From Erythrobacteraceae bacterium WH01K (GTDB lineage: Bacteria; Pseudomonadota; Alphaproteobacteria; Sphingomonadales; Sphingomonadaceae), in contig CP115966.1 of the NCBI GenBank assembly GCA_027941995.1, positions 620,001-684,000 on the forward strand: 64,000 bases of DNA, written 5' to 3'. Within the stretch, counting starts at the first letter, position 1, and each line of letters begins with the position of its first letter. Positions 10,022 to 18,892 of this stretch are shown here, in pieces. The position numbers and the translations under genes are program-made. The notes below the pieces were generated by a model that worked only from the letters and a program-made list of their open reading frames with translations, did not search any database and was not told the DNA's origin.

Positions 10022-11200
10022 ATGCGCGACGCAGTCATCGTTTCCACCGCCCGTACCGGTATGGGCAAGGCCTACAAGGGCGCTTTCAATTCCACCCCGG
10101 GCGCCACGCTCGGCTCCTACGCTCTCGCCCCGGCGATCGAGCGTGCGAATATCGAACCGGGTGAAGTCGACGACGTCCTGTGGGGCTCCGCGCTGCAGCA
10201 GGGCACGCAGGCTGGCAACCTCGCCCGCCAGGTCGCGCTTCGCGCAGGCTGCCCGATCGGCACCAGCGGCATGACGATCGACCGCCAGTGCTCCAGCGGC
10301 CTGATGTCGATCGCCACCGCGTCGAAGCAGGTTACGCTCGACCGCATGGATATCGTCGCGGCCGGCGGCCAGGAATCGATCAGCCTCGTCCAGACGCCGG
10401 AAATGCGCGTGTCCCCGGACAAGTCGCTGATGGCGATGCACAATGCGATCTACATGCCGATGCTGCAGACCGCGCAGACCGTCGCCGATCGCTACGGCAT
10501 TACCCGCGAAGCGCAGGACGAGTACGCGCTCCAGTCGCAGCAGCGTACCGCTGCCGCCCAGGAAGCCGGCCTGTTCGACGACGAAATCGTCTCCGTCACC
10601 ACCACGCACATGGTGAAGGACAAGGAAAGCGGCGAGGTTTCCGAACAGGAAGTCACCATCGCGAAGGACGAGGGCAACCGTCCCTCCACCACGCTCGAAG
10701 GCCTGGCCAGCCTGCCGCCGGTTCTCGGCCCGGACACGACGATTACGGCAGGCAATGCCAGCCAGCTGTCCGACGGTTCGTCCGCCGTCGTGGTGATGGA
10801 AGCCGCGACTGCCGCCAAGAAGGGCCTGACGCCGCTCGGCCGCTATGTCGGCATGGCCGTCGCCGGCACGGAGCCTGACGAAATGGGCATCGGCCCGATC
10901 TTCGCCATTCCCAAGCTGCTCGAGCGGTTCGACCTGAAGGTCGACGACATCGACCTGTGGGAACTGAACGAGGCATTCGCCGTGCAGGTCCTCTACTGCC
11001 GCGACAAGCTGGGCATCGACAACGACAAGCTCAACGTGAACGGCGGCTCGATCTCCATCGGCCACCCCTACGGCATGACGGGCGCACGCTGCACGGGCCA
11101 CGCCCTGCTGGAAGGCAAGCGCCGCGGTGCGAAATACGCGGTCGTCACCATGTGCGTCGGCGGCGGCATGGGCGCAGCAGGCCTGTTCGAGGTCTTCTGA
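10022..11200 (+). CDS. acetyl-CoA C-acyltransferase (thiolase)
   Basis: A 392-residue thiolase that cleaves 3-ketoacyl-CoA with CoA, or condenses acetyl-CoA in the reverse direction. The acyl-accepting cysteine is Cys90 in [11 protein letters not shown]. His348 lies in [16 protein letters not shown] and the second cysteine, Cys378, in [11 protein letters not shown], so all three catalytic positions are present. The length is standard for tetrameric cytosolic thiolases. The start ATG 10022 follows an AGGAGATC ribosome site. It sits directly behind a MaoC-type hydratase and before a strong terminator-like hairpin at 11239. It could serve beta-oxidation or acetoacetyl-CoA synthesis for PHA; the sequence alone does not decide. 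Confidence 0.95.
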   Translation: MRDAVIVSTARTGMGKAYKGAFNSTPGATLGSYALAPAIERANIEPGEVDDVLWGSALQQGTQAGNLARQVALRAGCPIGTSGMTIDRQCSSGLMSIATASKQVTLDRMDIVAAGGQESISLVQTPEMRVSPDKSLMAMHNAIYMPMLQTAQTVADRYGITREAQDEYALQSQQRTAAAQEAGLFDDEIVSVTTTHMVKDKESGEVSEQEVTIAKDEGNRPSTTLEGLASLPPVLGPDTTITAGNASQLSDGSSAVVVMEAATAAKKGLTPLGRYVGMAVAGTEPDEMGIGPIFAIPKLLERFDLKVDDIDLWELNEAFAVQVLYCRDKLGIDNDKLNVNGGSISIGHPYGMTGARCTGHALLEGKRRGAKYAVVTMCVGGGMGAAGLFEVF

Positions 11201-11238
11201 TCCCACACTGACCGGCCCGGAAACGGGCGCGATGATGC

Positions 11239-11271
11239 GGCGGCGGACCCTTCGGGGTGCGCCGCCGTTTT
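11239..11271 (+). terminator. intrinsic terminator after thiolase
   Basis: CGGCGG plus CCC pairs with GGG plus CCGCCG around a TTCG loop, with a small internal bulge, and is followed by TTTTCG. It lies 39 bases after the thiolase stop. Confidence 0.65.
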
Positions 11272-11290
11272 CGTATCAGGAGATACAGTC

Positions 11291-11938
11291 ATGACCTGTC
11301 GCAACGCCGCCTTCGTCTTTGCCCTTTGCCCGGCATTCATGCTTGCCGCGTGCGGTGAAGGATCGCAGCCTGCGAATCCCGCCGAGGGAGGAGAGCAAGC
11401 AACATCGCTGGACGAAGGGTCCGTAACCGGCGCGCCCGGCCAGATCGCTTCGCCGGCGGAGCAAAATGCGGCAGGTAATGGCCGGTTCTCGTCGCACTAT
11501 ACGTCGCTCGACCTCGACGAGTGCGAACTCGTGTCGCAGCAGACCGAGGGAGAAGGCGCGACCTGGCGGTGTGCGGGCCTGGACGGCATGGACCTGATCG
11601 TGATGAGCGGTGACGGACGCATGGATATCGACGCGGGCGCGGACAATAGTGCGTGGGAGTCGATCGGGGCCTTCAATGCCGAGCCTGCCACCGTGGAGTG
11701 GCGCATGGCGGACAGCGCGCCGGTAGCCATCATCTACCGCCTCAGCGATGTTTCCATGCAATCGGCAGGCCGCAGCGTTCTCATGATCGAGACTCCCGGC
11801 GCAGAGGGCTGCCTGATCGGGCGGGTTTCCGGCGACACGCCTAGCGCGAATGCCCGCGCCAGGCGAATCGCCGATGACGCGGCCGAAGGATTCGCCTGCG
11901 GTGAGGACGAACCGCAAAACGTGGGCGATACCGCCTGA
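11291..11938 (+). CDS. predicted outer-membrane-type lipoprotein, unknown function
   Basis: A 215-residue protein with a signal peptide and lipobox (FMLAAC), so it is predicted to be lipidated at about Cys21. The ribosome site CAGGAGATACAG precedes ATG 11291. The mature part starts with a low-complexity linker (GEGSQPANPAEGGEQ), followed by a globular region containing four more cysteines (CELV, WRCAG, EGCLIG, GFACGE), which could form two disulfides in the periplasm. I do not recognise a domain. It is convergent with the PHA depolymerase, 27 bases away. Confidence 0.8.
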   Translation: MTCRNAAFVFALCPAFMLAACGEGSQPANPAEGGEQATSLDEGSVTGAPGQIASPAEQNAAGNGRFSSHYTSLDLDECELVSQQTEGEGATWRCAGLDGMDLIVMSGDGRMDIDAGADNSAWESIGAFNAEPATVEWRMADSAPVAIIYRLSDVSMQSAGRSVLMIETPGAEGCLIGRVSGDTPSANARARRIADDAAEGFACGEDEPQNVGDTA

Positions 11939-11965
11939 GAGCTTCGCGCCCGCGCGCTGGCCCGG

Positions 11966-13186
11966 TCAGCCGTGGCGGGCGATGAATTTCTCGACCGTCG
12001 GGGCGACTTTCTCGCGCCACTTGCTGCCGTTGAAGATGCCGTAGTGCCCGGCGCCGGCTGCAAGGTAATAGGCTTTCTTCTCTTCCGGCAGGCCGGTTGC
12101 CAGTTTCAGCGCGGCCCTGGTTTGTCCGATACCGGAAATGTCGTCCCGCTCGCCCTCGACGGCCAGAATGGCGGTCTCGTCGATCTTGCCGAGGTCGACC
12201 AGCTTGCCGCGATGGGTGAAGGTGCCGTTGGGGATCGAGTGCTCCTGGAACACCTCTTCCACCGTCTGGAGGTAGAATTCCGCCGTCATGTCGCAGACGC
12301 TGCGATATTCCTCGTAGAAATCCTTCGACTGCTGCGCGCTGTCGTCGTCGCCTGCTGTCAGGTGCTTGAACATTTCCCAGTGGCTCTGGATATGCGCGCC
12401 GAGGTTCATCGACATGAAGCTGGCGAGCTGCAGGAAGCCGGGATAGACCCGCCGCCCGGCGCCTTCGTACTGCATCGGCACGGTGGCGATCACATTGCTG
12501 CGGAACCAGCTGATCGGCCGTTTCATGGCGAGATCGTTGACCGTGGTCGGGCTCTCGCGGGTATCGATCGGGCCGCCCATCATCGTCAGCGTCGCCGGGG
12601 CCGCTTCGTGGTCGTCGGCATTCATGATCGCCGTCGCGGCCAGCGCGGGCACGCTGGGCTGGCACACGGCCATCATGTGCGCGCCGGGGCCGATATGGTC
12701 CAGGAACTCGATCAGGTAGTCGATATAGTCGTCTAGGTCGAAATGCCCCTCAGACATGGGAACGCGCCGCGCGTCGTGCCAGTCGGTGATGTAGACATCG
12801 CAGCTTTCCACCATCCGCTCGACCGTGCCGCGCAGCAGGGTCGCGTAATGGCCGCTCATCGGCGCTACGATCAGCAGGCGGGGCGCATCCTCGGGCAGGT
12901 CTTCGCGGCGGAAGCGCTTGAGGTCGCCGAACGCGCGGTGCAGGACCAGCGTCTCGCTGACCGGATGGGAGGTGCCATCGACCTCGACGGTCTCGATATC
13001 GAATTCGGGTTTCCCGTATTCCAGCGTGGCGTGGGCAAACACTTCCAGCGCACTCGCGGCCATCGGGCCGAGGCCGTTATAGGCCATGGGATTGGCCGGA
13101 TTGGTCAGCCATTCGGAACTGATGGACGCAATGGAACTGGCGCTGTTGAGCCAGGCGCGCTGCAATTCATAGGCGTGGTAAAGCAC
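11966..13186 (-). CDS. phaZ: intracellular polyhydroxyalkanoate depolymerase
   Basis: A 406-residue alpha/beta hydrolase of the intracellular PHA depolymerase family, which mobilises stored polyester granules. It begins MLYHAYELQRAWLN, as is usual for the family. The lipase-box position is occupied by cysteine (AVCQPSVPAL, Cys175), as expected for this family, whose nucleophile is Cys rather than Ser. Asp348 (VEGERDD) and His381 (AGAGHYGIF) complete the triad with the usual spacing. The start is GTG 13186, chosen because AAGGGGAA lies just upstream and the longer frame has no family homology that I recognise. A TGC-N3-GCA operator sits about 70 bases upstream in the divergent region shared with the ABC exporter. 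Confidence 0.93.
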   Translation of the reverse strand: MLYHAYELQRAWLNSASSIASISSEWLTNPANPMAYNGLGPMAASALEVFAHATLEYGKPEFDIETVEVDGTSHPVSETLVLHRAFGDLKRFRREDLPEDAPRLLIVAPMSGHYATLLRGTVERMVESCDVYITDWHDARRVPMSEGHFDLDDYIDYLIEFLDHIGPGAHMMAVCQPSVPALAATAIMNADDHEAAPATLTMMGGPIDTRESPTTVNDLAMKRPISWFRSNVIATVPMQYEGAGRRVYPGFLQLASFMSMNLGAHIQSHWEMFKHLTAGDDDSAQQSKDFYEEYRSVCDMTAEFYLQTVEEVFQEHSIPNGTFTHRGKLVDLGKIDETAILAVEGERDDISGIGQTRAALKLATGLPEEKKAYYLAAGAGHYGIFNGSKWREKVAPTVEKFIARHG

Positions 13187-13254
13187 TGAAATTCCCCTTC
13201 GGCCGCCCGGTAGCGGGCGTCTCGGCAGGATTGCAAGGTGGGCCTTCGTGACCG

Positions 13255-13271
13255 ATTGTGCAATGCACAAT
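13255..13271. promoter_or_regulatory. candidate PhaR-type operator in the phaZ/ABC divergent region
   Basis: ATTGTGC-AAT-GCACAAT is a perfect 7-bp inverted repeat with a 3-base spacer, and its core is TGC-N3-GCA. PHA-responsive repressors of the PhaR family bind TGC/GCA-type inverted repeats, so control by PHA granules is a reasonable inference next to phaZ. It lies about 66-69 bases from both divergent start codons. Confidence 0.5.
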
Positions 13272-13336
13272 GCCGAAATTGCACGCGGCCCGTGTGGATT
13301 TTGCCCGCCGTGCGGCCTACATGGCAGGCCAATCCG

Positions 13337-15190
13337 ATGAACAATCCAGACCACCCTGCAGATCACGATCCCGCTCCGGCCTCTCGCCGCCTGTTCCGGC
13401 ATGGCGGAGCAAGGGACGGGGAGGCAAAGAGCCGCTCGCTCGGCCCGCTGCGCATGGTCTACCGCGAAACGGCGAAATACCCCGACAAGATCGCCTTCGC
13501 CCTGCTGGCTCTGATCGTCACAGCGGCTGCGACCCTCGCCATACCTGCGGGGTTCAAGCTGATCATCGATCGCGGGTTCGCGGCAGGCGGCGATCCGGCC
13601 GATATCGGGCGCTGGTTCCGGTACCTGATCATGATCGTCGGCGTGCTGGCAGTGGGGACGGCATTCCGCTTCTATTTCGTCAGCTGGATCGGCGAGCGGG
13701 TGGTCGCGGACCTGCGCAAGAAGGTGCAGGCGAACCTGCTGCGGCAGGAACCGGGCTTCTACGAAACCAATTCGCCCAAGGAAATTTCAAGCCGCCTGAC
13801 AAGCGATACGGCCATCATCGAACAGGTGGTCGGCACGACGGTGTCTGTCGCCCTTCGCAACCTGCTGATGGCCATCGGCGGGACGGCATACCTGTTCTAT
13901 CTCGCGCCGCAGCTGACCATCGGGATGGCGCTGGTCATTCCCGCCGTGGTGCTGCCGATCACGATCTTCGGTCGCCGCCTGCGCAATGTCTCGCGCACCA
14001 GCCAGGACCGGGTGGCCGATGTCGGCGCCATGATCACCGAGGTGTTGTCCGCGATGAAGGTGGTGCAAGCCTTCGGACAGGAAAAGCGCGAGGCGGAGCG
14101 GTTCGGCGATGCGGCGGAGCAGATCTTCACCGTGGCGAAGCGCCGCATCCTGATCCGCGCCGCCATGACATCGATCATCATCCTGCTGATCTTCGGCTCG
14201 ATCACGCTGCTGATGTGGCGCGGGGCCATCGGTGTCTCGTCGGGCGCGATCTCGGGCGGCACCATAGCAGCCTTCGTGATTACCGGCGGGCTGGTCGCCG
14301 GGTCATTCGGGTCCCTGACCGAAGTCTATGGCGATCTCCTGCGCGGGGCCGGCGCGGCGAGCCGGCTGAACGAGCTGCTGGTGGCGCAGCCGGGTATCGC
14401 GCCGCCGGACCGGCCCGAAAAGCTGCCCGAACCCGCGCGGGGCAGCCTGTCGTTCCGCGGCGTGACCTTCGCCTATCCGACCCGCATGGAGGAGCCCGCG
14501 CTGGAAGGGTTCAGCCTTGAAGTCGAACCGGGCGAAACCGTTGCCATCGTCGGCCCGTCGGGTGCGGGCAAATCGACCATCTTCCAGCTGGCCGAGCGGT
14601 TCTACGATCCGCAGGCCGGCACCGTGCGGCTGGACGGGGTTCCGCTGACCAGCCTCGATCCGGCGCATATAAGGGATCGCATGGCCCTGGTCCCGCAGGA
14701 CGGCGTCCTGTTCAGCGCCGATGCGCGCGACAACCTGCGCTACGGCAACTGGAACGCGACCGACGAACAGATCTGGGAGGCGGCACGGGCCGCCAATGCG
14801 GTCGATTTCCTGCGTGACCTGCCGCAAGGGCTCGATACCTTCCTCGGCGAGGACGGCACGCGCCTGTCGGGCGGCCAGCAACAGCGCATCGCCATTGCCC
14901 GCGCCCTGCTGCGCGATGCGCCGATCCTGCTGCTGGACGAGGCGACAAGCGCGCTCGACGCCGAAAGCGAGCGACTGGTGCAGGACGCGCTCGAACAGCT
15001 GATGAAGGGGCGCACCACGCTGGTCATTGCCCACCGGCTGGCCACGGTCCGTGCAGCGGACCGCATCGTGGTGATGAAGGATGGCCGGATCGTGGAGCAG
15101 GGCAGCCATTCCCAGCTCATCGCCAATAGCGGACTCTATGCGCGCCTCGCATCGCTGCAATTCGACGCTCCCGAGGGCGAGGCGGCCTGA
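13337..15190 (+). CDS. MsbA-like ABC exporter, fused permease and ATPase
   Basis: A 617-residue half-transporter. A transmembrane domain of six helices (about residues 35-320) is followed by a nucleotide-binding domain with Walker A (VGPSGAGKST), the Q-loop region (LVPQDGVLF), signature LSGGQQQRIAIARALL and Walker B (ILLLDEATSALD), then the switch His (VIAHRLATV). It probably works as a homodimer exporting a lipid or hydrophobic compound from the inner membrane. The start at ATG 13337 (MNNPDHPADHDPAPASRRLF) is a choice; the frame is open further upstream but that part lies across the operator region. It is divergent from phaZ, and no substrate is implied by the context. Confidence 0.93.
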   Translation: MNNPDHPADHDPAPASRRLFRHGGARDGEAKSRSLGPLRMVYRETAKYPDKIAFALLALIVTAAATLAIPAGFKLIIDRGFAAGGDPADIGRWFRYLIMIVGVLAVGTAFRFYFVSWIGERVVADLRKKVQANLLRQEPGFYETNSPKEISSRLTSDTAIIEQVVGTTVSVALRNLLMAIGGTAYLFYLAPQLTIGMALVIPAVVLPITIFGRRLRNVSRTSQDRVADVGAMITEVLSAMKVVQAFGQEKREAERFGDAAEQIFTVAKRRILIRAAMTSIIILLIFGSITLLMWRGAIGVSSGAISGGTIAAFVITGGLVAGSFGSLTEVYGDLLRGAGAASRLNELLVAQPGIAPPDRPEKLPEPARGSLSFRGVTFAYPTRMEEPALEGFSLEVEPGETVAIVGPSGAGKSTIFQLAERFYDPQAGTVRLDGVPLTSLDPAHIRDRMALVPQDGVLFSADARDNLRYGNWNATDEQIWEAARAANAVDFLRDLPQGLDTFLGEDGTRLSGGQQQRIAIARALLRDAPILLLDEATSALDAESERLVQDALEQLMKGRTTLVIAHRLATVRAADRIVVMKDGRIVEQGSHSQLIANSGLYARLASLQFDAPEGEAA

Positions 15191-15361
15191 TCCAATTGCC
15201 CGGCGGGGGTGCATGCCCCGCGTTCAGCGCCGCGATATTCGACGGATGCTATCGCTGCGTCGACGAACGTTTCCGCCGCGCCGTCCAAACGGCTATGGCA
15301 GAACGGTAATTCCCGTTCGCCGTGAGCGTGCGGGGCGATTTTCCAAGGGGATGCCACGACC

Positions 15362-17566
15362 ATGATACGCACTGCCATCATCACTTCCGCCAGCGCGCTC
15401 GCGCTGATCGCCGCGGCACCTGCCAGCGCGCAGGAAACCGAACGCTCCGACGAGACGAGCGCACCCGCGCCTGTCCCCAATACGCCGACCCTGCCGCAGG
15501 AAGGCGACGCGGGCGTGGTCGCCGAACCGGCCACCCCGACGATGAGCTTCGGCGAATGGGGCGTCGATCCCTCTCTCCTGTCCGAGACGATCGAGCCGGG
15601 CGACAACTTTTTCGGGTACGTCAACCAGGAATGGCTCGATGCCAACCCGCTGCCGGCCGAATTCAGCCGGTTCGGCGCGTTCAACCTGCTGCGCGAGAAG
15701 TCGACCAGCGACGTGAAGGCCCTGGTCGACGAACTGGTCGCCAAGGACGCGGCCGCGCTGTCGCCGGACGAGAAGCGCATCGTCGATGCCTACAATGCCT
15801 TCCTCGACACCGATGCCATCGACGCAGCGGGGCTAGACAATGTGCGCCCCTATCTCGATGCCGTTTCCGCGGTGCGTTCGGTCGGCGAACTGGGCGATCT
15901 GTGGGCATCGCCGGGCTATCCCGCGCCCATCGGCGGCTATGTCAATGTCGATGCCAAGCAGCCCGACCAGTATGTCGCCTATCTCGGCATTGGCGGCCTC
16001 GGCCTGCCGGACCGCGAATATTATCTCGACACCTCCGAGAAGGGCGTCGCGATCCAGAACGGATACAAGGATTACATGATCTTCGTTCTGGGCGAAGCCG
16101 GCTATGCCGACCCCCGCGCGGCGGCAGAGGCGGTCTACGCCTTCGAGGAAAAGCTGGCCCGCGACGTCATCTGGGACCGCACCGTGCAGCGTAACCGCGA
16201 CCTGACCTACAACGCGGTGACGGCCGCCGAGGTCGAGGCGATGGCGGGCGATTTCCCGGTTGCCGCGATGCTCGACAAGATCGGTTTCTCGCAGTCGCCG
16301 AAATACGTGATCGGCCAGATCCCGCCGACCGATGAAGAGGTCGCGGAACTGGAACTGACGGCGGAAACGCTGGACAAGATCGGCACCGGCTTCCCCGGCA
16401 TGTTCGACGTGCTGAATGCAACGCCGCTCGCCACGCTGCAGGCCTGGACGATCAAGGATATCCTGACCGACCGGGCGCAGGTCCTGCCGACCCGGTTCGA
16501 CGAGGCGCATTTCGAATTCTTCGGCAAGACGCTGACCGGCACGCCCGAACAGCGCCCCCGCTGGAAGCGTGCCATCGCCGCCGTCGAGGGTTCGCTGGGC
16601 GAACTGGTCGGCAAATCCTATGTCGAGCGCTACTTCCCTGCCGAGAACAAGGCCGCGATGGACGAGCTGGTGGCGAACCTGCGGGTCGCGCTGGCGCAGT
16701 CGCTCGACGAAATCGACTGGATGACCGAGGAAACCAAGGTCGAGGCCATGTCCAAGCTGGACAGCTTCGACCCGAAGATCGGATATCGCGACAATCTGGA
16801 AACCTATGACGGCCTCGCCATCAGCGGAACCGATCCGGTCGCCAACGAAGTCGCTGCTGAAGCGTGGCAGCTGGCGGACAATGTCTCCAAGCTGGGCGGC
16901 CCGATCGACCGGACCGAGTGGTTCATGCTGCCCCAGACGGTGAATGCCTATTACAACCCGACCAAGAACGAGATCGTGTTCCCGGCGGCCATCCTGCAGC
17001 AGCCCTTCTTCGGCCTGAGCGCGGATCCGGCAGTCAATTACGGCGCCATCGGCGGCGTGATCGGCCACGAGATCGGTCACGGCTTCGACGACCAGGGCTC
17101 CAAGTCCGACGGTACGGGCAAGCTGCGCAACTGGTGGACGGACGAAGACCGTGCCAATTTCGACGAGCGCGGCGATGCGCTGGTCGGGCAGTACGATGCC
17201 TATTGCCCCTTCGATGACGGAGAGACCTGCGTGAACGGCCGGTTCACGCTGGGCGAGAATATCGGCGATCTCGGCGGCCTCAGTCTCGCCTACCGCGCCT
17301 ACAAGATCGCGACGGAAGGTCAGGACGTGCCGGTGCTGAACGGCCTGACCGGCGACCAGCGCTTCTTCCTTGCATGGGCGCAGGTCTGGCGTTCGGCCCA
17401 GCGGGAGGAAAACTATCGCACCCGCCTGCGCACCGATCCCCATGCGCCGGAGGAATACCGGGTCAACGGCGTGGTGCGGAACATCGACGCCTGGTACGAA
17501 GCCTTCGGCGTCACGCCCGAGAACGAACTGTACCTGCCGCCGGAAGAGCGCGTGAAGATCTGGTAA
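15362..17566 (+). CDS. secreted M13-family (neprilysin-like) zinc metallopeptidase
   Basis: A 734-residue periplasmic peptidase. The N-terminal signal peptide (ending APASAQ, residue about 24) is followed by a short acidic linker, the M13 N-terminal domain, and the catalytic domain. The substrate-binding NAYY motif precedes the zinc motif HEIGH (His569, Glu570, His573), the third zinc ligand is Glu632 in GENIGDLGG, and Asp636 is present. The C-terminus ends in KIW, like KxW ends common in M13 enzymes. It should cleave oligopeptides in the periplasm. The start ATG 15362 follows an AAGGGG ribosome site. An inverted repeat GAACGG-TAATTC-CCGTTC (15301-15318) lies in the leader and could be an operator. 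A strong terminator follows. Confidence 0.96.
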   Translation: MIRTAIITSASALALIAAAPASAQETERSDETSAPAPVPNTPTLPQEGDAGVVAEPATPTMSFGEWGVDPSLLSETIEPGDNFFGYVNQEWLDANPLPAEFSRFGAFNLLREKSTSDVKALVDELVAKDAAALSPDEKRIVDAYNAFLDTDAIDAAGLDNVRPYLDAVSAVRSVGELGDLWASPGYPAPIGGYVNVDAKQPDQYVAYLGIGGLGLPDREYYLDTSEKGVAIQNGYKDYMIFVLGEAGYADPRAAAEAVYAFEEKLARDVIWDRTVQRNRDLTYNAVTAAEVEAMAGDFPVAAMLDKIGFSQSPKYVIGQIPPTDEEVAELELTAETLDKIGTGFPGMFDVLNATPLATLQAWTIKDILTDRAQVLPTRFDEAHFEFFGKTLTGTPEQRPRWKRAIAAVEGSLGELVGKSYVERYFPAENKAAMDELVANLRVALAQSLDEIDWMTEETKVEAMSKLDSFDPKIGYRDNLETYDGLAISGTDPVANEVAAEAWQLADNVSKLGGPIDRTEWFMLPQTVNAYYNPTKNEIVFPAAILQQPFFGLSADPAVNYGAIGGVIGHEIGHGFDDQGSKSDGTGKLRNWWTDEDRANFDERGDALVGQYDAYCPFDDGETCVNGRFTLGENIGDLGGLSLAYRAYKIATEGQDVPVLNGLTGDQRFFLAWAQVWRSAQREENYRTRLRTDPHAPEEYRVNGVVRNIDAWYEAFGVTPENELYLPPEERVKIW

Positions 17567-17591
17567 CGCCAGCCAGCACGATTTACCCCCG

Positions 17592-17630
17592 AGGGGACGC
17601 CGGGTCGCTTGACTTGGCGTCCCCTTTCTT
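17592..17630 (+). terminator. intrinsic terminator after the M13 peptidase
   Basis: AGGGGACGCC (17592-17601) pairs with GGCGTCCCCT (17616-17625) and is followed by TTCTT. It ends 18 bases before the uppP start. Confidence 0.75.
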
Positions 17631-17647
17631 CATGGACCCATGCCACC

Positions 17648-18454
17648 ATGGAAAACACAGTAACCGCGATCCTGCTCGGTATCCTCGAAGGATTGACCGA
17701 ATTCCTGCCCGTCTCCTCGACCGGGCACCTGATCCTCGCCCAGGCATGGTTCGGGTATGATCCGGCCGAATGGCGGCAATTCAACATCGTCATCCAGCTG
17801 GGCGCGATCCTGGCGGTGGTGGTGGCCTATTTCCGGACCTTCTGGGACATGGGAATGGGCTTGCTGCGCTGGGAAGACCGCTCGGTCCGGTTCGTGCGCA
17901 ACATCCTGCTGGGCTTCGTGCCCGCTGCCATCATCGGCCTGCTGGCGAAGGATGCGATCGACGCGATGCTGGAGACGCCGCTGGTCGTGGCGATTGCCCT
18001 CATCATCGGCGGTATCGCGATCATCGTGCTGGAACGGATAATCCCCGCGCGCGAGGATACGGGGGTTGCAGCCATGTCGGCGAAGACGGCCCTCGCGGTC
18101 GGCTGTGTCCAGTGTCTTGCCATGATCCCCGGTACCAGCCGTTCGGGCGCCACCATCATGGGCGCGCTGGCGATGGGCGTGGGGCGCAAGACCGCGGCCG
18201 AATTCTCGTTCTTCCTTGCCGTGCCCACGATGCTGGGCGCGGCCACGGTCAAGATCCTGGACGAACCGGCCTTGCTGGCGGGAGAGGCGACGATCGGCTG
18301 GACCGAGATCGCGCTCGGCTTCACCGCTGCGTTTCTCGTGGCGCTCGCCGTGATCAAGGCGTTCGTGGCTTTCGTCAGCAAGCGCGGATTTTCGCCGTTC
18401 GGATGGTACCGGATACTGATCGGCGGTGCGTTCATCGCGTGGATGGTTGCCTGA
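17648..18454 (+). CDS. uppP: undecaprenyl-diphosphate phosphatase
   Basis: A 268-residue polytopic membrane protein (about eight helices) that recycles the lipid carrier of peptidoglycan and O-antigen synthesis and confers bacitracin resistance. The family signatures are clear: ILEGLTEFLPVSSTGHLIL at residues 12-30 with the acidic pair Glu14/Glu18 and Ser/His of SSTGH, and PGTSRSGATI at 161-170 with Arg165. Its length matches BacA/UppP. The start is the ATG at 17648; two other nearby ATGs are out of frame. Because the upstream terminator ends close to the start, the promoter must lie in or near the end of the M13 gene or be very compact. Confidence 0.97.
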   Translation: MENTVTAILLGILEGLTEFLPVSSTGHLILAQAWFGYDPAEWRQFNIVIQLGAILAVVVAYFRTFWDMGMGLLRWEDRSVRFVRNILLGFVPAAIIGLLAKDAIDAMLETPLVVAIALIIGGIAIIVLERIIPAREDTGVAAMSAKTALAVGCVQCLAMIPGTSRSGATIMGALAMGVGRKTAAEFSFFLAVPTMLGAATVKILDEPALLAGEATIGWTEIALGFTAAFLVALAVIKAFVAFVSKRGFSPFGWYRILIGGAFIAWMVA

Positions 18455-18488
18455 ATCCCACACTACCGGTTGCAATCGAAAACAGTTC

Positions 18489-18513
18489 GGAACGCGTGCC
18501 TACCCCTGTCGTT
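18489..18513 (+). promoter_or_regulatory. EcfG-type general-stress promoter
   Basis: GGAAC (18489-18493), 16 bases, then CGTT (18510-18513), matching the alphaproteobacterial sigma-EcfG consensus GGAAC-N16/17-CGTT. It ends 28 bases before the ATG of a stress-type membrane protein gene, a sensible promoter distance. Confidence 0.75.
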
Positions 18514-18541
18514 TGGGGGTAATGAATAACGAGAATTTTAC

Positions 18542-18796
18542 ATGGGATTGCTGATTTTGATCGCGACCGGCGCGGCCATCGGATGGCTGGCGACCGTGAT
18601 AAACGACGTGCGTAGTCCCCAGCGAACGACGAACAAGGTGCTGGCAGGTATCTGCGGTGCATTGATCGTCGGTGTGCCTGTGAACCAGGCGCCTATCCTT
18701 GCCGGGTTGAGCCCGGCCGCGCTCCTGCTCGGCGCCTTCGGGAGCTTTATCGCAATTCTGGCGTATCGATATTTGCACAAGGCCCAAACCGGCTGA
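18542..18796 (+). CDS. GlsB/YeaQ/YmgE-like small membrane protein
   Basis: An 84-residue membrane protein with three hydrophobic helices (about residues 2-20, 31-48 and 55-76), glycine-rich at the start (GLLILIATGAAIGWLAT). The size and GAAIGWLA-type first helix fit the GlsB/YeaQ/YmgE family of stress-induced inner-membrane proteins, whose biochemical role is poorly defined. The family match is moderate because the second half is atypical. An EcfG-type promoter immediately upstream supports a general-stress role. The next gene, an acidic lipoprotein, follows 96 bases downstream and may share the transcript. Confidence 0.8.
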   Translation: MGLLILIATGAAIGWLATVINDVRSPQRTTNKVLAGICGALIVGVPVNQAPILAGLSPAALLLGAFGSFIAILAYRYLHKAQTG

Positions 18797-18892
18797 TTGC
18801 AATAACATGCTGGACTCGGGCGGTTGCCTGCTGTCATGCATGACCTTGCGGTTCCGGTTTCGGAGCCCGTTTTTCAAGAAGGGGAAGAAGTT

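Noticed and set aside
15301-15318. SOS box candidate (GAAC/GTTC repeat) before the M13 peptidase
   Set aside because: It is an inverted GAACGG/CCGTTC repeat and not the alphaproteobacterial GTTC-N7-GTTC direct repeat; kept only as a possible operator.
18830-18847. Possible Pho box CTGTCAT before the acidic lipoprotein
   Set aside because: Only one half-site matches; the second heptamer after four bases (GACCTTG) does not.
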